A stretch of DNA of 5,721 nt. Origin: JAUWCW01 sp030609125 [NCBI: Candidatus Rokuibacteriota bacterium]. Its GTDB lineage: Bacteria > JAUVQV01. This document shows positions 1 to 4,475 of this stretch, piece after piece. Where the stretch lies: positions 1-5,721 of the forward strand of contig JAUWCW010000147.1 in the NCBI GenBank assembly GCA_030609125.1. The letters are read 5' to 3'. Numbering within the stretch: the stretch's first letter is position 1; every line of letters starts with the position of its first letter. Under the pieces are notes generated by a model. It saw only the letters and a list, made by a program, of their open reading frames with translations. It was not told the origin of the DNA and searched no databases. Made by a program: the position numbers and the translations under genes.

Positions 1-831
1 GTCGGGGGGCATGTCAGCCTCACCGGCGGGAACCCGCTGCTTCACCCGGACTTCTTCGAGCTCTACCGGGCGGTTTCGGAAAGGGGCTTCACCGTGTCGA
101 TCCTCGGCAATCCCGCGCCGCGGGAGCAGATCGAGGAGATCGTCTCCATCGAGAGGCCCTATCTTTACCAGGTGAGCCTTGAGGGACTGGAGGGGCACAA
201 CGACGCCATCCGCGGCAAGGGCCACTTTCGCAGCGTCATGGACTTTCTTGCCCTGCTCAAAGAGATGGAGGTCTCCTCCATGGTCATGCTCACCCTGACC
301 GAGGGCAATATCGACCAGGTGCTTCCCTTGGCGGAGCTCCTGGAGGGCCTGGCGGACGACTTCACCTTCAACAGGCTCTCCATGGTCGGAGAGGGGGCAG
401 GCCTGCGCATCGCTTCACCGGAGCGGTACGAGGCCTTTCTCGAGGAGTACACCGCCCGGGCGGAAAGGAGCTCCCTCATCGGGTTGAAGGACAACCTGAT
501 CAACATCCTGCGCCTGCGCAGGGGCGAGAAGCCCTTCGGGGGATGCACCGGATTCGGGTGCGGCGCGGCCTTCAACTTCATCAGCGTCCTCGCCGAGGGA
601 GAGGCCCACGCCTGCCGCAAGTTCCCCTCGCCCATCGGCAACGTGCTGACAGACGGAATCGAAGGGGTCTACGAGTCGGAGGCGGCCCGTCGCTACCGCG
701 CCGGCTGCGAGGCCTGCAGGGAATGCGAAATACGGCCGGTCTGCGGCGGGTGCCTCGCCGTCGCCTACGGCTGCGGCCTCGATCCCCTCAGGGAGCGGGA
801 CCCCCAGTGCTTCATGGGCGGCACTGACTGA
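1..831 (+). CDS. sbtM: SbtM-like radical SAM/SPASM peptide maturase (5' partial)
   Basis: The reading frame is open from base 1 to a TGA at 829-831, giving 276 C-terminal residues; the start and the radical SAM CxxxCxxC lie outside the window. Visible motifs are SLTGGNPLLHPDF (residues 6-18, the GG motif of the radical SAM barrel), QVSLEGLEGHNDAIRG, FNRLSMVGEGAG, and a C-terminal SPASM-type auxiliary-cluster region. That region has cysteines at 182, 187, 205, 236, 239, 242, 248, 251, 258 and 270, with GGCTGFGCGAAFNF and ACRKFPSPIGN as its most distinctive strings. From memory these match the thio(seleno)oxazole maturase SbtM family, cytosolic enzymes thought to modify a cysteine- or selenocysteine-containing precursor peptide (SbtA). 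The precursor would be expected upstream, outside the window. The gene converges on a selenoprotein gene 24 bases away. The radical SAM/SPASM call is firm. The SbtM assignment is likely but recalled, and other SPASM maturases (GeoRSP type) are the alternative. Confidence 0.82.
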   Translation, partial: VGGHVSLTGGNPLLHPDFFELYRAVSERGFTVSILGNPAPREQIEEIVSIERPYLYQVSLEGLEGHNDAIRGKGHFRSVMDFLALLKEMEVSSMVMLTLTEGNIDQVLPLAELLEGLADDFTFNRLSMVGEGAGLRIASPERYEAFLEEYTARAERSSLIGLKDNLINILRLRRGEKPFGGCTGFGCGAAFNFISVLAEGEAHACRKFPSPIGNVLTDGIEGVYESEAARRYRAGCEACRECEIRPVCGGCLAVAYGCGLDPLRERDPQCFMGGTD

Positions 832-855
832 AGTCAGCCGCTTCCGTCGCGGAGG

Positions 856-1656
856 TCAGACATCCTCGTACTTCTCGCGCCTCCAGCGGAAGGGGAGATC
901 GACGATCTCCCCCGGCTCGGTGATGTCATAGAGGGCCTCGAAGGCCTTCCGGATAACCGCTCTCTGCTGCGCCACGTTGGAGGGCTCCCCCAGCGGGTGG
1001 CCGAAGGGCCAGCGGAGGTGAACGGTCCTGGGCGGCTTGACCTTCTCCGAGTAGCTCCGGACGATGGAAACGCCGATGGTCGGCACCCCCCGCCTCTCGA
1101 TCTCACGCTGGACCAGTCCGACCGACTGGTTGCAGATCGCTCAGCCGGGGGTGAGCAGGACGATGTCGACGCCGTCCTTCACGAGCGCCTCGGCGACGCG
1201 CGGGCCCGTGTCCTCGATGAGGGTGGAAATGTAGGGGCCGTCGATGTGTCCCATGAAACTGTAGTGCCGCTCCGAGAGGCCGCCTATGGCTCCCTCGGCG
1301 ACCATCTCGCGGAGACGGTCCAGGGGAAAGACGATGTTGATGTCGCGGTCCGCGTCGGAGTGGTCATAGTAGTCGTGAGTGATCATAAGGGTGGACGGGG
1401 GCCGGGAGGCGTCGATCACGCGGAAGGAGGGGTCGCCGTTGGGGTCCTTCATATCGAAGGGCTTCTGGTCCCGGTGGTGGACCCCGGCGGTTGTGACGAC
1501 GGCGACGGTGGCCTCCCGCAGGGGCTTTTCAACAGGCGTCCACGGAACGTCCTCCGACTCCCAGGGGTGGTAGGAGTCGACGAGCCGCCTGCCGAGGGAG
1601 GGAAAGGCGGCGATGACCTTGGCAATGGCCCGGTTCTTCAGTCTCATGAACGACAC
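856..1656 (-). CDS. GrdB/PrdB-like selenoprotein (glycine/sarcosine/betaine reductase selenoprotein B family), UGA read as Sec
   Basis: Two same-frame segments, 1656-1144 and 1140-856, are separated only by a TGA at 1143-1141. Read as selenocysteine, it gives a 266-residue protein with the motif LLTPG-U-AICNQSVGL, that is U172-x-x-C175. The sequence after U (QREIERRGVPTIGVSIV) continues the same Rossmann-like fold, as in PrdB and GrdB, whose redox centre is a Sec or Cys at this point. Full-length GrdB and PrdB belong to amino-acid reductases of anaerobes. This shorter stand-alone family is of unknown substrate, and no GrdA, GrdC or PrdA partner is visible. A SECIS-like hairpin follows the UGA. 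I chose the GTG start at 1656 because GGGAAAGGAG lies 4 bases upstream; ATG 1647 (three codons later) is 13 bases from it. The gene lies 22 bases after the FixH-like gene and probably shares its transcript. An ordinary caller would split it into 171- and about 76-residue pieces. Confidence 0.9.
1108..1135 (-). promoter_or_regulatory. Bacterial SECIS-like hairpin directing Sec insertion
   Basis: In the mRNA sense, 10 nt after the UGA, ACCAGUC (1130-1124) pairs perfectly with GACUGGU (1118-1112) around a five-base GGUCG loop. A lower helix of CUG (1135-1133) with CAG (1110-1108) extends it across a small asymmetric internal loop. The apical loop begins with G and lies 17 nt after the UGA, within the spacing and loop rules known for bacterial SECIS elements. 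The GGUC loop resembles the SelB-binding loop of E. coli fdhF. The hairpin sits inside the coding sequence, as bacterial SECIS elements must. The alternative is a chance hairpin in GC-rich coding DNA, but its placement makes that unlikely. Confidence 0.8.
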
Positions 1657-1660
1657 GGCA

Positions 1661-1670
1661 CTCCTTTCCC
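1661..1670 (-). promoter_or_regulatory. Ribosome binding site deciding the GTG start of the selenoprotein
   Basis: The mRNA reads GGGAAAGGAG followed by TGCC and then GTG. The Shine-Dalgarno core AGGAG is 4 bases from GTG 1656 and 13 bases from ATG 1647, so GTG is preferred although its spacing is short. The site lies in the 22-base gap after the TAG stop of the upstream gene. Confidence 0.6.
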
Positions 1671-1678
1671 GAAAAAAC

Positions 1679-2503
1679 CTACTTCAGCCGGAGATTGAAG
1701 GTCACGCTGTCCTCGCGGCCGCCGCTCTTGACGAGAAAGTTCACCACCCACCATCCGGGCATGCTGAATTTCATCCCCTCCACGAGATAGACTCCCGGGG
1801 CGGTCTCATCGGTGACCTCCGGTTCCGTCGGCAGGCCGTGTCCGTGCTCGGGCATATCGCCGCTGACCATGACCATGGCGCCGGTCACCGGCTCGCCGGA
1901 GGGTGTGGTGACGGTCAGGTTCCAGGTGTGGATCCTGTTCATGGGGGGTGACGGAGGGTCACTGGTGTAGCTGACGGAGAACATCTTCTTCTCCGAAAGC
2001 CTCGCGGTCGCGAGATCGAGGTCCGCGGGGGCCTTCACCTTCTCGTGCTTCATCCCCGACATCCCTTTGCCGCCCACGTCGGGAAAGTCGAAGACCGCCC
2101 CGTCCTTGACGCCGTCCTTTTCCACTTCCACGAGAATCTCCCAGTGCCCCCCCATGCTGATCATGAGATTTTCGACGTGGTAGCGGGAGCCGAAGAAGCC
2201 CTCCTCCTCCTTCACCACCGGCACTTCGGGAACTCCGTGGCCCATGCCCGGCATCCAGGGGGTGAGAGTGATGGAGGCGCCCTTCACGTCCTTGTCGTTC
2301 TTATCGTGGATGACGATCTCCGCCTTGTTCTCACCCTCTTTCAGGGCGTCTCCCTCGAGCTCCATCTCTATACTGAAGAGCTTGTCGGCGGTGATCATGA
2401 AGAAGCTTCCCGATTTATGCTTGGTTTGGCCGCCGCCGTGACCTTCGCCGGCGACGGCGGTGCAGGGAGCGAGAAGAAGCAGCAAAGCCATGAATACTCT
2501 CAT
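1679..2503 (-). CDS. Exported protein with tandem FixH/YtkA-like domains
   Basis: This is a 274-residue protein with a Sec signal peptide (MRVF followed by a Leu/Ala core; likely cleavage after A16-V-A18). Two related beta-sandwich domains follow. In the first (about 36-140) the signature is TPWMPGMGHGVPEVP at 81-95 followed by SMGGHWEILVEV. In the second (about 165-274) it is SGDMPEHGHGLPTEPEV at 214-230 followed by SMPGWWVVNFLV. Both show the FixH/YtkA pattern of a Met/Gly/His loop, then a G-x-Y/F strand, then a W-containing strand. The family acts in the periplasm or at its membrane and is often linked to cytochrome oxidase assembly or copper handling; no role is shown here. Extra Met/His stretches (GHGGG, HKSG, GMSGMKHE) could bind metal, which is inference. 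C14 is not in a good lipobox (LAPC). The ATG at 2503 has AGGAGG 5 bases upstream. The gene lies between the YkgJ-like and selenoprotein genes. Confidence 0.82.
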   Translation of the reverse strand: MRVFMALLLLLAPCTAVAGEGHGGGQTKHKSGSFFMITADKLFSIEMELEGDALKEGENKAEIVIHDKNDKDVKGASITLTPWMPGMGHGVPEVPVVKEEEGFFGSRYHVENLMISMGGHWEILVEVEKDGVKDGAVFDFPDVGGKGMSGMKHEKVKAPADLDLATARLSEKKMFSVSYTSDPPSPPMNRIHTWNLTVTTPSGEPVTGAMVMVSGDMPEHGHGLPTEPEVTDETAPGVYLVEGMKFSMPGWWVVNFLVKSGGREDSVTFNLRLK

Positions 2504-2508
2504 GAGAC

Positions 2509-2514
2509 CCTCCT
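2509..2514 (-). promoter_or_regulatory. Strong ribosome binding site of the FixH-like gene
   Basis: The mRNA reads AGGAGG, then GTCTC, then ATG at 2503. This is a near-consensus Shine-Dalgarno with 5-base spacing, in the 24-base gap after the TGA stop of the YkgJ-like gene. It fixes the start and is the best site in the minus-strand cluster, so this product may be made at the highest rate. Confidence 0.7.
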
Positions 2515-2527
2515 CTTCCGTCGGCCG

Positions 2528-2968
2528 TCAGGCCGTCCGGTATTTGCGGCGCCGCCTCTTGAGGTCGGTGCCGATTACGCGGTAGTTGAGCTTGAAAAAG
2601 TCGTCCAGCTCCTGGACGGAGTCGAACTCGGCGATGTTCTTCACGTCGATGTCCGCGCGCTCACACGCCGTGGGCTTGTAGTTGCGGCAGACCATGGGCC
2701 GCCCCTCGTAGGAGCGGCACTTCCCGTGCCTGTCCAGTTCCCGGCAGGGGACCTCGATGTGAACGTACCAGTCTTCCTCCTTGTCGATGTAGACGCTCAC
2801 CTTCCGGTGGTAGATGTACCACTTCACGGCGTCGTACTCGTCCAGGTCCGTCGGTTCGTCGATGTAGACGGCGAAGTACTGGCAGCACTCCGACGCACAG
2901 CCGTAGCACGGACTGGAGCTCTTGAGGCCCTTGGCGGACTTCCTGTTTTTCGAAGCCTTTTGCGTCAT
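2528..2968 (-). CDS. YkgJ-family cysteine-cluster protein (CxxCxxxCC)
   Basis: This is a 146-residue soluble protein with eight cysteines in the arrangement of the YkgJ/Fli-type zinc- or iron-chelating family. The N-terminal motif is C21-x2-C24-x3-C28-C29 (CYGCASECC), followed by C75, C84, C94 and C102 within PCRELDRHGKC and YEGRPMVCRNYKPTACE. The GKC...RP..CR.Y pattern is characteristic. The family is presumed to bind a metal ion or Fe-S cluster; its biochemical role is not established. The N-terminus (about 20 residues) and C-terminus (KRRRRKYR) are strongly basic, so RNA or membrane-phosphate contact is possible. The ATG at 2968 lacks a well-spaced ribosome site: the nearest, AAAGGAAA, is roughly 15 bases away, and no alternative in-frame start is evident. 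It lies 43 bases after the MgtC-like gene and 24 bases before the FixH-like gene. Confidence 0.85.
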   Translation of the reverse strand: MTQKASKNRKSAKGLKSSSPCYGCASECCQYFAVYIDEPTDLDEYDAVKWYIYHRKVSVYIDKEEDWYVHIEVPCRELDRHGKCRSYEGRPMVCRNYKPTACERADIDVKNIAEFDSVQELDDFFKLNYRVIGTDLKRRRRKYRTA

Positions 2969-3011
2969 GGCGGTGTCGAGGTTTCCTTTCGTTGGATTCA
3001 GAGTGCCGTGA

Positions 3012-3686
3012 TCAGGTGCGGAGGGAGTATCTTAGCACGAAGGGCAGGGAGGCCACCTCTTTCAGGAGCGGGCCCAGCAGGCCCCTGTCCCTCAGGCTGA
3101 TGGTGAAGACATAGGAGCTCTCCCGCTTCTCCCGGTTGAACTCGTAGGCCACGTTCTTGACGGTCGTTCCGTGGCCGCCCATCACCTTCCGAAGCGCCGC
3201 CTCGTTGGCGTCCGCGGTTTCCGTGACGACCGTGAAGGAGCGGTAGAGGCGCGAGGGCATGAGCCGCTCCAGCTTCTCGAGCAGCCAGAGGGCGAGAAGG
3301 GTGATGACGAACGTCAGTCCCGCCGCCAGGTAAAGGCCGCCGCCCAGGGCGAGGCCGATGGCGGAAACGACCCAGAGGCAGGCGGCTGTGGTGAGGCCGT
3401 GCACGCTTACTCCAGCCCTGACGATGACGCCCGCCCCCAGAAAACCGATGCCCGTGATGGCGCCGGCGGCGATGCGTCCCGGGTCCACGCGCACGTAGGA
3501 GGAGTCAAAGGGCTGCCGGAAGTGGAAGTACTCGGAGATGAGCATGACCAGCACCGACGCCGTGCAGACGAGCAGGTGGGTCCTGAAGCCGGCGGGCCGG
3601 CCGTGTTGCTGCCTCTCAAAGCCGATAATGCCGCCCAGGAGGGCTCCGAGAAGAAGGCGCAGCACTATTTCGCTGTCGGGAATCAT
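3012..3686 (-). CDS. MgtC/SapB-family inner-membrane protein
   Basis: This is a 224-residue protein with the full family signature. The first helix carries LLGALLGGIIGFERQ (12-26), followed by the RPAGFRTH loop (30-37), a second hydrophobic segment (38-51), D68, and the GIGFLGAGVIV segment (79-89). Then come GLTTAACLWVVSAIG (97-111) and a final hydrophobic stretch (112-136). Residues 149-224 form a soluble C-terminal domain of the ACT-like type common in longer MgtC homologues. Members sit in the inner membrane. Salmonella MgtC helps survival at low Mg2+ and inhibits F1Fo ATPase, but most homologues outside pathogens have no proven function. The ATG at 3686 has no Shine-Dalgarno; a consensus extended -10 lies 7 bases upstream instead, which suggests a leaderless transcript. 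It may be the first gene of the minus-strand cluster continuing to the selenoprotein. Confidence 0.92.
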   Translation of the reverse strand: MIPDSEIVLRLLLGALLGGIIGFERQQHGRPAGFRTHLLVCTASVLVMLISEYFHFRQPFDSSYVRVDPGRIAAGAITGIGFLGAGVIVRAGVSVHGLTTAACLWVVSAIGLALGGGLYLAAGLTFVITLLALWLLEKLERLMPSRLYRSFTVVTETADANEAALRKVMGGHGTTVKNVAYEFNREKRESSYVFTISLRDRGLLGPLLKEVASLPFVLRYSLRT

Positions 3687-3693
3687 CGCGTCG

Positions 3694-3702
3694 ATTATAC
3701 CA
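3694..3702 (-). promoter_or_regulatory. Extended -10 promoter element of the mgtC-like gene
   Basis: On the minus strand the sequence is TGGTATAAT, a perfect extended -10 (TGnTATAAT), in otherwise GC-rich DNA. No good -35 is found 16-18 bases upstream, which extended -10 promoters can tolerate. Only CGACGCG separates it from the ATG at 3686, so transcription would begin at or just before the start codon. The sequence is clear; promoter activity is inferred. Confidence 0.6.
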
Positions 3703-3715
3703 GACCCCTGCCAAC

Positions 3716-3758
3716 TTCCTCTCCCCTCCGAGAGAGAGGCCGGGTGAAGGGGAACCCG
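3716..3758. repeat. GC-rich palindromic repeat, copy A (diverged, intergenic)
   Basis: This copy aligns with copy B (3779-3822) with one indel. Both run CCTCTCCCC...GAGAGGCCGGGT(G/A)AAGGGG...CCCG. The left half is a palindrome (3718-3739), now imperfect as DNA. As minus-strand RNA it still forms nine pairs, two of them G-U, around a CGGA loop. It occupies most of the 74-base gap between the exported-protein gene and the mgtC-like gene. The CCTCTCCCC/GGGGAGAGG type of element is widespread in Proteobacterial genomes as REP-like intergenic repeats (recalled). It may act as an mRNA-stabilising or terminating hairpin. Confidence 0.7.
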
Positions 3759-3760
3759 TG

Positions 3761-4369
3761 TTATCTCGGCCCGAGTGTCTCCTCTCCCCCCGTGGGGGAG
3801 AGGCCGGGTAAGGGGGAGCCCGCCTGCTCCGCGATGACGATCGGCATCTGCACTTTCAGTCTCCGGTCGGAGAAAGAGTCCCTGATGAGCGTCTCAAAAG
3901 TGTAGTTTCCCGCGGGCAGCCCCTCGGTGTCGTAGGTGAAGGAGACCATGAACTCCATGACGGGTCGGCGGGACTCCATCTCCAGGCGGTCGAAGTCGCG
4001 CTGTCCCCCGAGGATCTTTCCCGACTCATCGAGGAGGGTGAAGTCCAGTGCAAGGCTTATGGAGTAGACGCCGTCGGCCTTCCGGATCGTGTGTCCCACG
4101 GGTTCGGCGTAGATGTGGACCGGTTCTCCCGGGCGGTAGCGATTGTCTCCCCTCGGCGCGTAGACGCCGAAGGAGGTGGGTTCCTCTTCGACGAGCAGGG
4201 CCCGCCGGAGGGCCATCGTCTCCATCCGCCGCCAGATTTCCAGCTCGGCGGCCTTGTGCTCCTCGTAGGTCTCGAGGCCGGGGCCCCCTCCCTCCTCCTC
4301 CGCCGACCCGGCAGCGGCGGGAAGGAACGTGGCCAGCCCGAACAGGGCGAGAAGAGCGATTCGTTTCAT
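3761..4369 (-). CDS. Exported protein of unknown function
   Basis: This is a 202-residue protein starting at ATG 4369. It has a clear Sec signal peptide (MKR, then a Leu/Ala/Phe core, likely cleaved after AGSA at residue 23). GAGG lies 10 bases upstream of the ATG; an upstream in-frame start at 4477 would place 36 Arg/Gly-rich residues before the signal and is rejected. After a short charged helix (about 35-63) comes an all-beta region with FGVYAPRGDNRYRPGEPVHI (67-86), LDFTLLDESGKILGGQRDF, and an AGNYTFETLIRDSFSDRRL (153-171) stretch. This looks like an Ig-like or C2-like sandwich in the periplasm. I recognise no named family. Residues 183-197 (AGSPLPGLSPTGGEETL) are encoded by repeat copy B, and the stop lies 18 bases past it. 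The native C-terminus probably ended near IVIAEQ. The gene is divergent from the QTMAN-like gene. Confidence 0.78.
   Translation of the reverse strand: MKRIALLALFGLATFLPAAAGSAEEEGGGPGLETYEEHKAAELEIWRRMETMALRRALLVEEEPTSFGVYAPRGDNRYRPGEPVHIYAEPVGHTIRKADGVYSISLALDFTLLDESGKILGGQRDFDRLEMESRRPVMEFMVSFTYDTEGLPAGNYTFETLIRDSFSDRRLKVQMPIVIAEQAGSPLPGLSPTGGEETLGPR
3779..3822. repeat. GC-rich palindromic repeat, copy B (overlaps the 3' end of a gene)
   Basis: CCTCTCCCCC (3781-3790) and GGGGGAGAGG (3794-3803) form a perfect 10-bp inverted repeat with a 3-base centre, followed by GCCGGGTAAGGGGGAGCCCG. It is a second, more intact copy of the element at 3716-3758, in the same orientation 61 bases away. It lies inside the coding sequence of the exported protein and encodes its tail. 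A short palindrome, CTCGG-C-CCGAG (3765-3775), sits between the two copies. Confidence 0.75.
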
Positions 4370-4412
4370 GGTCTGTCTTCCTCTTTTCCCTACCTTAACG
4401 CCCTCCCTGCCG

Positions 4413-4445
4413 CCGTCAAGCCGGGCGCTCCCGCCGCCTTGACGG
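4413..4445. promoter_or_regulatory. Inverted repeat with outward TTGACGG arms in the divergent intergenic region
   Basis: CCGTCAAG (4413-4420) and CTTGACGG (4438-4445) are an exact 8-bp inverted repeat with a 17-base centre that itself holds CGGG/CCCG (4422-4425, 4430-4433). Each arm reads TTGACG, a near-consensus -35, pointing toward its own gene. To the right, CATTGT lies at 17-base spacing (4462-4467). To the left, TAAGGT lies at 16-base spacing (minus strand 4397-4392). Both -10 candidates match only three of six bases. The element could be a paired divergent promoter, an operator, or a hairpin. The symmetry is certain; the function is inferred. Confidence 0.45.
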
Positions 4446-4475
4446 AATAACCGGCCTGGGGCATTGTTCGGGCCC

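Noticed and set aside
824-837. CTGAC-TGAA-GTCAG hairpin between the convergent genes as a terminator
   Set aside because: The stem is only five pairs, it overlaps the stop codon, and no T-run follows on either strand. It is too weak to call.
1141-1143. The TGA as a nonsense mutation making a pseudogene
   Set aside because: Both sides remain in one frame with conserved-looking sequence, the codon sits at the known Sec position of the family, and a SECIS-like hairpin follows it.
997-1698. Plus-strand open frame (233 codons) opposite the selenoprotein
   Set aside because: It is Gly/Val/Asp-rich with no recognisable motif, antisense to the selenoprotein, and has no plausible ribosome site that I can see.
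1672-1700. CTTCA/TGAAG hairpin followed by TAGG and T6 (minus strand) as an intrinsic terminator before the selenoprotein
   Set aside because: The five-pair stem has only two G-C pairs and a nine-base loop. It might attenuate weakly but does not meet the standard for a terminator.
2462-2464. C14 of the FixH-like protein as a lipoprotein cysteine
   Set aside because: The preceding residues are L-A-P. Proline at the -1 position does not fit a lipobox, and an AVA signal peptidase I site follows.
2045-3100. Long plus-strand open frame (351 codons) opposite the FixH-like and YkgJ-like genes
   Set aside because: It is antisense to genes with clear family motifs. Its His/Val/Arg/Pro-rich composition and lack of any motif fit a shadow frame in GC-rich DNA.
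3710-3715. TTGGCA (minus strand) as the -35 for the mgtC-like promoter
   Set aside because: It lies only nine bases from TATAAT, far too close for a -35/-10 pair.
4464-4475. TTG start four codons upstream for the QTMAN-like gene
   Set aside because: The family typically begins right at the strand containing EPFYGGSH, and the GGGG before the TTG is too close to serve as a ribosome site.
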